Origin: a bacterium
Lineage (GTDB): Bacteria; SAR324; XYD2-FULL-50-16
DNA length: 37,178 nucleotides
Reading direction: 5' to 3'
Assembly (NCBI GenBank): GCA_018830885.1
Contig: JAHJRI010000254.1
Location: 1-37,178, forward strand
The notes beneath the pieces were generated by a model that saw only the letters and a program-made list of their open reading frames with translations, was not told the DNA's origin and searched no databases. This document shows, in pieces, positions 22,771 through 31,407 of the stretch (positions within the stretch are counted from its first letter, which is position 1; every line of letters begins with the position of its first letter). Position numbers and translations under genes: made by a program.

Positions 22771-25092
22771 ATGAAGAATACATTCACCGTTGTCGGGAAA
22801 AGACATCCAAAAATTGAGGCTGTTGATAAAGTCACCGGTCAACTCAAATACTGCGGAGACATGCAGTTTCCAAAGACACTGCATGTCAGAATTCTGCGCA
22901 GTCCCCATGCCCATGCCAATATTCTATCAATCGATACCAGCAGGGCACTTCAACTGAAAGGGGTTGAGACTGTGATTACCCACGCGGATGTCCCAAAGAT
23001 TCCGACCATGCATCAATTTCTGCACCTGCCAACGGTCATGTATTTTGACAGTTTTCTCCTGGAGAGCAAGGTCCGGCATTTCGGTGACCGGGTGGCGGCA
23101 GTTGCTGCTGAAACCCCCGAAATTGCTGAAGAGGCGCTGGAACTGATCGACGTGATCTATGAACCGCTGCCGGCCGTGATGGATCTGACCGACAGTATGT
23201 CGCCAGCTTCCCCGGCGATCCACACCAATGCGTGGCGCGGCGAAAACCCCATTGAGGTCAGTCACAATATTGTCGATCAGGCCGAAGAAAACTTTGGGAA
23301 TGTGGAGCAGGGGTTTGCAGAGGCGGATCTGATTGTTGAAAACACCTATAAAACATCCAGACCCAATCCAGCGCCTCTGGAGAGAACGGTTGTCACCTGT
23401 GTCCCTCGAAGCAACGGACGTCTGGATGTATACGGTACCACCCAGAGTATCCATGCCATGCGCAAGAATATCGCCGCTTCGCTGGGTATCCCCCTGCACA
23501 AGGTCAATTGTCACTGGAATTACCTGGGTGGTGCTTTCGGTGCTCATATCCATACCGGCTGGATCGAGCCGATCTGTGCCTTTCTGGCGCTCAAAACCGG
23601 CAGACCGGTGCGGGGTGAGAAATCACGGGAAGAGATGTTTCTGGCATATGGCCGCCATCCCATGCAGATTCGCCTGAAAACCGGTGTTAAAAAAGACGGA
23701 ACATTTACGGCCATTGAAGTCGATATCATTGATGACACGGGGGCCTACGCCTTCAGCGGGGGCTCAAAAATGAAACTGACCGCCGGTTTCTGTCTTTCCA
23801 TGTATAACTGCGCCAATCAGCGGATCAAAGGCAAAACCGTTTACACCAACACCCCATCCCTGTGTGCCATGCGGGGTGCCGGCAATCCCCAGGCCCATTG
23901 GGCTGTCGAATCCCAGATAGACATTATTGCTGACAGGTTGGGGCTGGACCCGCTGGAGCTGCGTCTGAAAAACCATATTCGTGAAGGGCAGACATTCTAC
24001 GGACAGAGTACGGATGTCGTCTGTGATATCATCAGCTGTGGCACTGAAGAGGTGGTTAACAAAGGGGCAGCGGCCATCGGCTGGTCAACCCGCAGCCATA
24101 CCGATACGGACATCCCCTATATCAAACGGGGTATCGGCATGGCCCGGGGGTTTCACACCTCTGGTGCAGGATCGTCCAAACCGTCCAAGTATATCCTGGA
24201 TTATGCCGGTGCCATCATCAAGATGACTGAAGACGGTACCGCAGTGCTGATGAATGCTTCGGCCGATGCCGGCGGTGGCAACCGCAGCGGTTATGTGGCC
24301 ATGGTCGCTGAAGAACTGGGGCTGGGATACGAAGATGTCATTCTGGCTGACGGGGATACCAACACCACCCTTTTTGATGTACCGACCCATGCCAGCCGGG
24401 GTAACTACGGAACAGGACTCGCTGTTCTGCAAGCCGCCAAAAACCTTAAGCAGCGATTGTTACAATGGGCGTCATTGATTCTGGAGGTCCCCGTTGACAA
24501 CCTGGCGGCAGAAGCAGGAAAGATTTTTGCCACGGATCGTGAAGATAAACACATCAGCATCCGGGAACTTGTCGAAATCGCACAGATGAGAAGCTGGGGC
24601 AGTGCCGTCGGGGAAGCATCGGTGAGACCGGAGGCATGCCCCCCCCATTTTATTGCCTGTTTTGTGGAGGTCCATGTCGATACCCGCACCGGGATTGTCA
24701 GGGTTGTCAATACGGTCAGTGGCGCCGATGTGGGGACCCCCATCAACCTCAACAACGTTGAAGGTCAGATGACCGGCGGGATGCATATGGGGCTCGGATA
24801 TGCGCTGCTTGAAGAGACCTATTTCGATCCCCGGCAGGGTCATCTCCTGAATCCGGGTTTCCTTGACTATAAAATGCTGACATTTGCCGACATGCCGCCG
24901 GTCACCACCATTATCGCCGATGTCATTGAACCCACCGGTCCCTTTGGCGCCAAAGGGGTCGGTGAAGGCGTCACCAACCCGGTCGCACCGGCTGTGGCCA
25001 ATGCGATCTTCAATGCCGTCGGGATTCGGCTGACAGATCTGCCCATGACACCTGAAAAGATATTGAAAGCCATTCATGCAAAGGGCAATTAA
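22771..25092 (+). CDS. Molybdenum hydroxylase, Mo-binding (large) subunit
   Basis: The start is ATG 22771, with AGGAG eight bases upstream. The 773-residue protein is a xanthine dehydrogenase/4-hydroxybenzoyl-CoA reductase family large subunit. It has the N-terminal a/b hammerhead (VTGQLKYCGDM, LRSPHAHANI), then GGAFGAH where family members have GGGFGGK, MRGAGNPQAH, SADAGGGNR and THASRGNYGTG. The active-site loop GAKGVGEG holds the catalytic Glu (about residue 732). It binds the pyranopterin cofactor and hydroxylates (or reductively dehydroxylates) an aromatic or N-heterocyclic ring, passing electrons to the FeS and FAD subunits encoded next. Gene order Mo-FAD-FeS and the following ubiD make one operon. 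Substrate unknown. There is no signal peptide, so the enzyme is cytosolic. Confidence 0.93.
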   Translation: MKNTFTVVGKRHPKIEAVDKVTGQLKYCGDMQFPKTLHVRILRSPHAHANILSIDTSRALQLKGVETVITHADVPKIPTMHQFLHLPTVMYFDSFLLESKVRHFGDRVAAVAAETPEIAEEALELIDVIYEPLPAVMDLTDSMSPASPAIHTNAWRGENPIEVSHNIVDQAEENFGNVEQGFAEADLIVENTYKTSRPNPAPLERTVVTCVPRSNGRLDVYGTTQSIHAMRKNIAASLGIPLHKVNCHWNYLGGAFGAHIHTGWIEPICAFLALKTGRPVRGEKSREEMFLAYGRHPMQIRLKTGVKKDGTFTAIEVDIIDDTGAYAFSGGSKMKLTAGFCLSMYNCANQRIKGKTVYTNTPSLCAMRGAGNPQAHWAVESQIDIIADRLGLDPLELRLKNHIREGQTFYGQSTDVVCDIISCGTEEVVNKGAAAIGWSTRSHTDTDIPYIKRGIGMARGFHTSGAGSSKPSKYILDYAGAIIKMTEDGTAVLMNASADAGGGNRSGYVAMVAEELGLGYEDVILADGDTNTTLFDVPTHASRGNYGTGLAVLQAAKNLKQRLLQWASLILEVPVDNLAAEAGKIFATDREDKHISIRELVEIAQMRSWGSAVGEASVRPEACPPHFIACFVEVHVDTRTGIVRVVNTVSGADVGTPINLNNVEGQMTGGMHMGLGYALLEETYFDPRQGHLLNPGFLDYKMLTFADMPPVTTIIADVIEPTGPFGAKGVGEGVTNPVAPAVANAIFNAVGIRLTDLPMTPEKILKAIHAKGN

Positions 25093-25127
25093 CCGCAACC
25101 CGTCATCCATCATCGAGGTAAGTAAAA

Positions 25128-26000
25128 ATGAAACCTTTCCAATACCATGAACCTGAAAGCATTCCAGAGGCCTGCCGGCTGCTGACCGTTTATGGTGACA
25201 GGGCCCGACTCATGGCCGGTGGAACCGATCTGGTGATACAGATGAAACGCGGTCACCTGTCACCCGGGCATGTGATCAGCATTAAAAAAATAGAAGCCCT
25301 GCATGGGATTACGGAAACAGCAGAGGGTTTTACCATCGGGGCGGCTACCTCCCTGGCGGATGTGGCTAATCACGCGCGTCTCCAGGAGATTCTTCCCATG
25401 GTCTGCAGGGCGGCCCTGTCCGTCGGGTCCACCCAGGTGCGAAACCGGGCCAGTATTGGCGGTAATATCTGTAACGGAGCCCCATCCGCGGATATGGCGC
25501 CGGGCCTGCTGGCGCTCGGTGCACAGGTCGCGATTGCGGGGGTGGATGGCGACAGGATGATCCCCGTAGCCTCTTTTTTTACCGGCCCAGGTACCATCCT
25601 GCTCGGTAAAGGGGAGATCGTATCCCGGCTGTTCATCCCCCGGCCGTCAGAGAACCTGCGCATGGTTTACATCAAGCACGGTCCCCGGCAGTCCATGGAT
25701 TGTGCGGTGGTTGGTGTGGCCATCTGTCTGTCGATCGATCCGGTTACCCGGTTGTGTCAGGATGTCAGGATTGCCCTGGGGGCGGTGGCACCTACACCGG
25801 TGAGAGCGGTTGCCACGGAAGCTCTTATTGCCGGTAAAAAACTGTCTGAACTGGATTTTAAGACCATTGAATCGCTGGTGCGCACCGAAGCATCACCCAT
25901 ATCGGATGTCCGGGCATCTGCGGCTTACCGGTCCGAAATGGTATCAACCTTAACCACACGCGCCATTGAGAACCTCAGGGGTGCTGCCAGGGAGTTATGA
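25128..26000 (+). CDS. Molybdenum hydroxylase, FAD-binding (medium) subunit
   Basis: The protein (290 residues) belongs to the CoxM/HcrB/XdhB type. It has MKPFQYHEPESIPEA, the first FAD loop AGGTDLVIQMK (~31), the second FAD loop IGGNICNGAPSADMAP (~115), and a C-terminal domain with RIALGAVAPTPVRA. It relays electrons from the 2Fe-2S subunit to FAD and an external acceptor. There is no extra insertion holding a 4Fe-4S cluster, unlike the beta subunit of 4-hydroxybenzoyl-CoA reductase, whose insertion carries four cysteines. GAGGTAAG precedes the ATG. It lies 35 bases after the Mo subunit and overlaps the 2Fe-2S gene by ATGA. Confidence 0.93.
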   Translation: MKPFQYHEPESIPEACRLLTVYGDRARLMAGGTDLVIQMKRGHLSPGHVISIKKIEALHGITETAEGFTIGAATSLADVANHARLQEILPMVCRAALSVGSTQVRNRASIGGNICNGAPSADMAPGLLALGAQVAIAGVDGDRMIPVASFFTGPGTILLGKGEIVSRLFIPRPSENLRMVYIKHGPRQSMDCAVVGVAICLSIDPVTRLCQDVRIALGAVAPTPVRAVATEALIAGKKLSELDFKTIESLVRTEASPISDVRASAAYRSEMVSTLTTRAIENLRGAAREL

Positions 26001-26491
26001 TGATGGAAAAACAGATTGAATGTGTCATTAACGGCAGGACCGTTTCCTTGGTTGTTGAAACCCATTGGACCCTGTCTTTTATGATCCGCGAAAAACTGGG
26101 ACTGACCGGTACCAAGGAGGCCTGCGGTGAAGGCGAATGCGGCAGCTGCACGGTGCTGGTGGATGGGGACGCCTTCAACAGCTGTCTCTATCTGGCCGCA
26201 GATGCGGATGGGAAAACCATCACGACTATTGAAGGGCTGGCCGATGGGGATAAACTGCACCCCCTGCAGCAGGCCTTTGTGGACCGGGGCGCCATTCAGT
26301 GCGGGTTCTGTACGCCGGGTATGGTTCTGACGGCCAAAGCAATGCTGGATAAAAGCCCGGACCTCTCCGCCGAGGCGGTTCGCTACCACATGGCCGGAAA
26401 TCTGTGCCGTTGCACCGGTTATGATAAAATATTCGAAGCCATCACAGAAGCCAGGGATCAAATGAAAAAAGGTGATCAAACCACCTGTTGA
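25997..26491 (+). CDS. Molybdenum hydroxylase, 2Fe-2S (small) subunit
   Basis: The protein (164 residues) has the two standard 2Fe-2S domains: the plant-ferredoxin type with CGEGECGSC and a later Cys (NSC), and the helical domain with CGFCTPGM and CRCTGY. The length is typical. It sits in the electron chain between the Mo site and FAD. Three ATGs in a row (25997, 26000, 26003) lie after AGGGAG; the first overlaps the stop of the FAD subunit gene, indicating translational coupling. Its 3' end lies 66 bases from the UbiD start. Confidence 0.95.
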   Translation: MMMEKQIECVINGRTVSLVVETHWTLSFMIREKLGLTGTKEACGEGECGSCTVLVDGDAFNSCLYLAADADGKTITTIEGLADGDKLHPLQQAFVDRGAIQCGFCTPGMVLTAKAMLDKSPDLSAEAVRYHMAGNLCRCTGYDKIFEAITEARDQMKKGDQTTC

Positions 26492-26557
26492 ATCCCCATT
26501 CATGCCACCGACCGGGTGTCAAGGCTCAGTGGCAACACCGCTCAAAGGGATGACCCA

Positions 26558-27916
26558 ATGGACCAGAGTTTACGCATCATACTGGATCGTTTTGAAAAAA
26601 ATGGAGATCTCCACCATGTCGATGTTCCCGTTGATCCGGTCTATGAACTGGGTGCGGTGCTGCTTCACAAGGGGCACGAACCGGGCCTGGTGTTTCGAAA
26701 TGTCCTGAACCACACGATCCCGGTGGTGGGGAATCTGTTCAACACCTATTCCAGGATTGCCCTGGGACTGGGTGTCGACATCGATCACCTGCAATCGGCC
26801 TGTATCAATGCAATTGAAAACGGCATTCCACCGGAAATGGTTGCTGAAGGCCCGGTTCAGCAGGTTATTCACGAGGCACCCCTGGATATTCCGGCACTTC
26901 TGCCGGTGCCCACCTGGTTTGAACAGGAACAGGGGCCTTATATTACGGCCGGTGTGATCATCGCCAAGGATATTGAAACGGGTAAGCGCAACGTTTCCAT
27001 CGCCCGACTGCGGGTTGAGGGCGGCAACATCCTGCTCGCCGGCATAGCGCCGACCCATCATCTGCATGTGCTGATGCAAAAGGCACAGGCGCAGAACCGG
27101 CATCAGGAGATTGCGGTGGTCATCGGCAACCATACCGCCGTGTTGATTGCTTCCCAGATGTATGTGGATCTCGGTCACGATGAATACGACATCGCCGGCC
27201 GCCTGCTCGGGGAACCCCTGAGACTGGTGAAATGCAAAAACATTGATCTCGAAGTGCCGGCGGAGGCTGAAATTGTGCTGGAGGGGACGCTGCATGCGGA
27301 TGAACGGGTTGAGGAAGGACCAGTGTCCGAATTCCATGGATTTTATGAGCACTACGGCCCGGGCAACAGGGTCCATATCCAGACCATTACCCACCGTCGC
27401 GATCCCATTTACCAGGCCATCCTGCCCGGTTATGCCCCGGAACACCTCCTGCTGGGAGGTACATCCATCGGGGCGACAACCTGCCTGGCCCTGCAGAAAA
27501 AAATCCCGAGCGTGAAACACGTCCTGATCACGGAGGGCGGCATGGGCCGCGTGCATGCGATTATCAGCATGCACCAGCCGAAAGCAGGTGAAGGCAAGCG
27601 GGCGATCATGCTGGCCATGGCACATACCAACCTGCTCAAACTGGTAATCGTGGTGGATGACGACATCGATCCCAACGACTGGACCCAGGTGGAGTGGGCC
27701 ATGGCGGCCCGCATGCGCGCCGAGGAAGACATCATGATCATCCCGGGGGTCAAGGCGGACCGTTGCGATCCCCAGGAAAAAGACTTGATGGTGACAAAGG
27801 TCGGCATTGTGGCCACAAGGCGGCCAGACCATGCGACTGAACCCGGAAAATTTGTTCCTGCCCGGGCACCGGAGCACGTTCTCAGGAAGGTCAGGGAAAA
27901 CCTGAGTCAGTATTGA
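26558..27916 (+). CDS. UbiD family prenylated-FMN decarboxylase/carboxylase
   Basis: The start is ATG 26558 (MDQSLRIILDRF), with AAAGGGA ahead; a GTG 14 codons upstream is less likely. The 452-residue protein has the UbiD layout: a conserved N-terminal domain (IPVVGNLFNTYSRIALGLG), the prFMN-binding region with the Arg of the Glu-Arg-Glu triad in SIARLRV (about residue 150), and both catalytic Glu residues in EEGPVSEFHGFY (about 252 and 257). It (de)carboxylates an unsaturated or aromatic acid. It is co-directional with the molybdenum hydroxylase genes, so hydroxylation and (de)carboxylation probably act on the same ring. Cofactor supply comes from ubiX and the LpdD-like gene at 19.6-20.5 kb. 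All catalytic residues are present. Confidence 0.93.
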   Translation: MDQSLRIILDRFEKNGDLHHVDVPVDPVYELGAVLLHKGHEPGLVFRNVLNHTIPVVGNLFNTYSRIALGLGVDIDHLQSACINAIENGIPPEMVAEGPVQQVIHEAPLDIPALLPVPTWFEQEQGPYITAGVIIAKDIETGKRNVSIARLRVEGGNILLAGIAPTHHLHVLMQKAQAQNRHQEIAVVIGNHTAVLIASQMYVDLGHDEYDIAGRLLGEPLRLVKCKNIDLEVPAEAEIVLEGTLHADERVEEGPVSEFHGFYEHYGPGNRVHIQTITHRRDPIYQAILPGYAPEHLLLGGTSIGATTCLALQKKIPSVKHVLITEGGMGRVHAIISMHQPKAGEGKRAIMLAMAHTNLLKLVIVVDDDIDPNDWTQVEWAMAARMRAEEDIMIIPGVKADRCDPQEKDLMVTKVGIVATRRPDHATEPGKFVPARAPEHVLRKVRENLSQY

Positions 27917-28006
27917 TTGCCTTGTTGAAAAAGAAACCCGGACTGTTTCAGAAGTCTGCTATTCCAGAGAAAACAGGATGGGTGCCGATTTTAATTGTGT
28001 ACACAT

Positions 28007-28029
28007 CCGGATGCCGAATCGGCGTCCGG
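28007..28029. terminator. Strong 10-bp hairpin between ubiD and ferredoxin gene
   Basis: CCGGATGCCG-AAT-CGGCGTCCGG, with one G-T pair. It lies about 90 bases after ubiD and 79 before the next ATG. No T-run; possible attenuator or processing site within the operon. Confidence 0.45.
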
Positions 28030-28107
28030 CATGACGCGGTATGATCGCTCCGGGTAAACCCGTCTGAGCGCAGCAATACCCGATAGATCGCTTAGCAGGA
28101 GATAAGC

Positions 28108-28377
28108 ATGCGTTTAAATTTTGATCCGAATCGCTGCTACAGCTGTAAAAGCTGTCAGCTGATCTGCTCGTTTCACCATACCGGGGCCTTCTGGCCGGCG
28201 AAAAGCAGTATTGATGTCTACCGGAATCAACAAAACGGGTATGTGAAATGGTCCGTGGACAATACCTGCGACGACTGTGTAAACGAAATCGAAACGCTGT
28301 GCGTTAAAAACTGTGTCTATGGCGCATTGACGTCCGGAGTGAGAACAGTGGCACAAGACCGGGAGGAAAAATCATGA
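28108..28377 (+). CDS. Small ferredoxin partner of the AOR-family enzyme
   Basis: The protein (89 residues) has one clear 4Fe-4S motif near the N-terminus (CYSCKSCQLIC, ligands at about 10, 13, 16 and 20). A second set is spread as CDDC and CVKNC (about 55-71). This probably gives one or two 4Fe-4S clusters in a polyferredoxin-like fold. AGGAG lies six bases from the ATG. Its stop overlaps the ATG of the AOR-type gene (ATGA), so the two are made together and the ferredoxin most likely passes electrons to or from that enzyme's cluster. Similar small FeS proteins accompany AOR-family enzymes in anaerobes. Confidence 0.88.
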   Translation: MRLNFDPNRCYSCKSCQLICSFHHTGAFWPAKSSIDVYRNQQNGYVKWSVDNTCDDCVNEIETLCVKNCVYGALTSGVRTVAQDREEKS

Positions 28378-30305
28378 CTGAGACCCATTCACAAAAAAAC
28401 TGTCTGGCAGGAAAAATACTGCGGGTGGATTTGACCACGCAAAAAACATGGACCGAGGATACGCTGCCGTATGCGTTGAAATCCCTGGGAGGAAGGGGCA
28501 TCAACTCAATGATCATGGTCAATGAAATCCCGCCTGGTACCCGTTGGGATGACCCGGAAAACCTGGTCTGCGTCGGCGCAGGCCTGCTCAGCGGGACGAT
28601 AGCGCCGGGGGCCTGCAGGGTCGATATCTCGACGATCAACGTCTTTTCCGGTGGCAAGGGATCGGCCAATGTGGGCGGATTTTTCGGTCCCGAGATGAAA
28701 TATGCCGGTTATGACACTATCATCATCTCCGGCAAATCCCCCAAACCGGTCTATCTCTATATTCGGGATGCGGTCGTTGAAATCCGGGACGCTGCCGGTC
28801 TCTGGGGGTTAACCACCTTTCAGGCCGAAGACTGGCTGCGGGAGACCATCGGCGATCCCCAGATCAAAACAGCCTTGATCGGACCCTCCGGTGAAAACCG
28901 GGTCAGGGGATCTGCGGTGATCGTAGATGCATCCAGGGCGGCCGGGGGATCCGGTGTCGGCTGCGTGATGGGGGATAAAAAACTGAAAGCCATTGCGGTG
29001 CGGGGAACCGGGAAAATTGATGTGGCAGATCCCGTTCGGTTCATGGCGGCCATTGCCCAATGCGCCAGACAGTGCGCCCAGGAACCGAACGTGGTCCCCA
29101 TGCGCAAGTCCCTGACCAATTTCTACTCCAATCCCGATTTTGAAGGCTGGGACCGAATCATGGTGGTGCGGAACGGACAGGACGAATTCTGGGACAGGGA
29201 TAAACGGATAGAACTCATGAACCAGGAGACGGGCGCCCCCAGCATGCGCAAGGGCATGCGCGCCTGCTATGTCTGCCCCACCGGCTGTTCGTCATACATG
29301 GAAATTGACAGGGGCCGCTATCAAGGGACCCGGGGAGAGGGATTCTGGGTGAATACGATCATGGGGCATGCTGCCCGGTTTGATATCTCGGATCCGGAAG
29401 CCGTGGTGCATGCCTGGATTCTCACCAACGAGCTGGGACTGGACACCGATTATGTCTCCGCCGGGCTGGCCTGGGTGTTTGAATGTTTTGAAAAGGGGTT
29501 GATTACCAAAGCGGATACCGATGGCCTGGAGCTGAGCTGGGGCGACGGGGATGCCCTGGTCGAGATGATCAAGAAACTGGCCTATCGGCAGGGGATCGGT
29601 GATCTGCTGGCGGATGGGGTCCTGGAAGCCGCCCGGAAAATTGGCGGTGAGGCGGAATACCTGCTGGTGCACATGAAGGGCCAGCCCTCCATCGAACCAT
29701 TCCGCGTGCCCAAGGGGTGGGGCCTGGCAGTTGCCACGTCGCCCATCGGCGGACGCCATCTGAGGGGATCGACCCAGGGTAGTCAACGATTCGGACCCCG
29801 GCCCCGGCCCGGGAAGTTCGGTGCCACGGAATATGATGACCAGGCAGAGGGGGTATACTGGCAGGCCCGGACCAAGGAACTGGAGGACAACCTGGGAATC
29901 TGCAATTATGTCGGCACCTGGTCCGGCGGCAACTACCTGACCCCTGCCAATTTTGCCGAACTGGTCAGTTCTGCTGCCGGTTTTGATGTGACCGAACATG
30001 ATCTGATGGATCAGTATGCCTGTGTCGGGCGAAACTTGGAAAAGGCCTTTAATACACTGCTCACCGATCTGGGTCGCAAAGACGATCTGCCCCCGGAACG
30101 TTTCAGAAAGGAGCAGGTCCGGTCCGGCCCCAATAAGGGTTTTATCGCCGATGAAGACCAGTACAACCGAATGCTGAGCGAATTCTATCAACTCTGGGGC
30201 TGGGATCGGGAGACCGGTCTGCAGACCCGCAGTTGCCTGGAACGGCTGGGTCTGAATGACGTTGCCGACAAACTTGCGGCGCGGGGCAGACTGATCGATC
30301 AATGA
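28374..30305 (+). CDS. Aldehyde:ferredoxin oxidoreductase (AOR) family tungsto/molybdoenzyme
   Basis: The protein (643 residues) has the AOR N-terminal domain (GKILRVDLTTQ, LGGRGINSMIMV, GSANVGGFFGPEMKYAGYD) that binds the bis-pyranopterin tungsten or molybdenum site. 4Fe-4S ligands appear as CYVCPTGC plus a Cys in LGICNYVG far downstream. The length fits the family. Members oxidise aldehydes or reduce acids with ferredoxin, and one branch (BamB) forms the active site of class II benzoyl-CoA reductase. The coupled 89-residue ferredoxin and the surrounding ring-attacking genes suggest either a low-potential ring reduction or an aldehyde step. A good ribosome site (GGGAGGA) precedes the ATG. 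The exact reaction is not readable. Confidence 0.92.
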   Translation: MTETHSQKNCLAGKILRVDLTTQKTWTEDTLPYALKSLGGRGINSMIMVNEIPPGTRWDDPENLVCVGAGLLSGTIAPGACRVDISTINVFSGGKGSANVGGFFGPEMKYAGYDTIIISGKSPKPVYLYIRDAVVEIRDAAGLWGLTTFQAEDWLRETIGDPQIKTALIGPSGENRVRGSAVIVDASRAAGGSGVGCVMGDKKLKAIAVRGTGKIDVADPVRFMAAIAQCARQCAQEPNVVPMRKSLTNFYSNPDFEGWDRIMVVRNGQDEFWDRDKRIELMNQETGAPSMRKGMRACYVCPTGCSSYMEIDRGRYQGTRGEGFWVNTIMGHAARFDISDPEAVVHAWILTNELGLDTDYVSAGLAWVFECFEKGLITKADTDGLELSWGDGDALVEMIKKLAYRQGIGDLLADGVLEAARKIGGEAEYLLVHMKGQPSIEPFRVPKGWGLAVATSPIGGRHLRGSTQGSQRFGPRPRPGKFGATEYDDQAEGVYWQARTKELEDNLGICNYVGTWSGGNYLTPANFAELVSSAAGFDVTEHDLMDQYACVGRNLEKAFNTLLTDLGRKDDLPPERFRKEQVRSGPNKGFIADEDQYNRMLSEFYQLWGWDRETGLQTRSCLERLGLNDVADKLAARGRLIDQ

Positions 30306-30372
30306 AGGGGTGGTTATCCCAAGTGCACGGTATTTTCAGAGGCGGGGGCACACACCCCGCAAGCGAAGCAAC

Positions 30373-31203
30373 ATGAAAAAAAAGACATTCTCTTCCCTGG
30401 AAAAAACGATTGATATTCTTGATCTCTTTGATCTGGAGAGCCGGGAGTTCTCCGCCCTGGAGATTGCCCAGGCCCTGGATCTGCCGTTGAGCTCGGTCTA
30501 TAAATATATCGATTTTCTGGTCAGCCGGCAGCTGCTGCGGCACAAGCCCAATTCCAAGATGCTGGGGCTGGGCCTGATGATTCTCAGGCTGAGTTACGTG
30601 CTGGAAAAGGATTATGACCTGGTTGATCTGGCCAGGCCCTATCTGGAATCCTTGTGTCAGGAAACCGGAGAAACCGCTTTCCTGACGATCATTGTCGGTA
30701 CCGAGGCGATCTGCGTGGAAAGGGTGGAGCCGCAGCGGCTGATCAAGCTGGGGCTGGATCAGGGCAGACAGTTGCCCCTGCACTCCGGCTCATCCTCCAA
30801 GGTGTTACTTGCCTTCCAGGAAAGCGATTTTATTGAGTCCTATCTGGCAGAACAGCCACTGACCCGGCTGACGGACATGACGATTACCGATCCGGACAGG
30901 CTGCGTGCGGACCTGGAACAGATCCGGAAACAGGGTTATGCCTTCAGCGATTCAGAAGTCGATGCCGGTGCCAGGGCCGTGTCGGTGCCGCTGCTGGATC
31001 AGAAAGGAAACGCGATTGCCGGATTGACCGTGGCCGGCCCGAGTGAGCGGATTGGTGATCAGCAGTCCATACGGTTTTACGAACTGCTGAAAACCACTGC
31101 GGATGAGATCTCCCATGGCCTTGGCTATGATATTAAGAAAAAGACCCGGAAACAGGACCCGGGCTCGGAGCAAACGAAGAATGAAAACGTTGGAGGAGTT
31201 TGA
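30373..31203 (+). CDS. IclR family transcriptional regulator
   Basis: The start is ATG 30373 (MKKKTFSSLEKTIDILDLF); the frame extends upstream without support. The 276-residue protein has an N-terminal winged helix-turn-helix (FSALEIAQALDLPLSSVYKYIDFLVSRQLL) and the C-terminal IclR effector domain (ETAFLTIIVGTEAICVERV, LPLHSGSSSKVLLAF, GYAFSDSEVDAGARAVSVPLLDQKGNAIAGLTVAGP). Such regulators bind small acids or aromatics and control nearby catabolic operons. It lies 67 bases downstream of the AOR gene and before the TRAP operon, so it likely controls one or both flanking operons with the pathway substrate or an intermediate as effector. The C-terminal tail is Lys/Gln/Glu-rich. Confidence 0.92.
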   Translation: MKKKTFSSLEKTIDILDLFDLESREFSALEIAQALDLPLSSVYKYIDFLVSRQLLRHKPNSKMLGLGLMILRLSYVLEKDYDLVDLARPYLESLCQETGETAFLTIIVGTEAICVERVEPQRLIKLGLDQGRQLPLHSGSSSKVLLAFQESDFIESYLAEQPLTRLTDMTITDPDRLRADLEQIRKQGYAFSDSEVDAGARAVSVPLLDQKGNAIAGLTVAGPSERIGDQQSIRFYELLKTTADEISHGLGYDIKKKTRKQDPGSEQTKNENVGGV

Positions 31204-31407
31204 TCTCTGCCGGAGATGAAATTCTGAGGAGAGCGGAAAACCTGCTGTTGTCTGGTTCAGGGCAGGTAGCGAAAAAACCGGCACAAAGGATTGCAGGCCA
31301 GAACAGACTGAGCGCTTCAGTGGTTTTGAAACGGACGGCAATCTTGATTTTTTAACTTTTGTGATTCAACGAAACCGTTTTTGCCAAATCAACCAAAGGA
31401 GAACAGG

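Noticed and set aside
26570-27877. Long open frame (435 codons) antisense to ubiD, and similar long antisense frames opposite the AOR and amidohydrolase genes
   Set aside because: They mirror codon bias of strong genes on the plus strand, have low-complexity His/Gln/Arg-rich translations and no family features.
31307-31321. ACTGA-GCGCT-TCAGT palindrome as an IclR operator
   Set aside because: Arms are only 5 bp and no second copy was found near the other operons; kept only as a remark under dctP.
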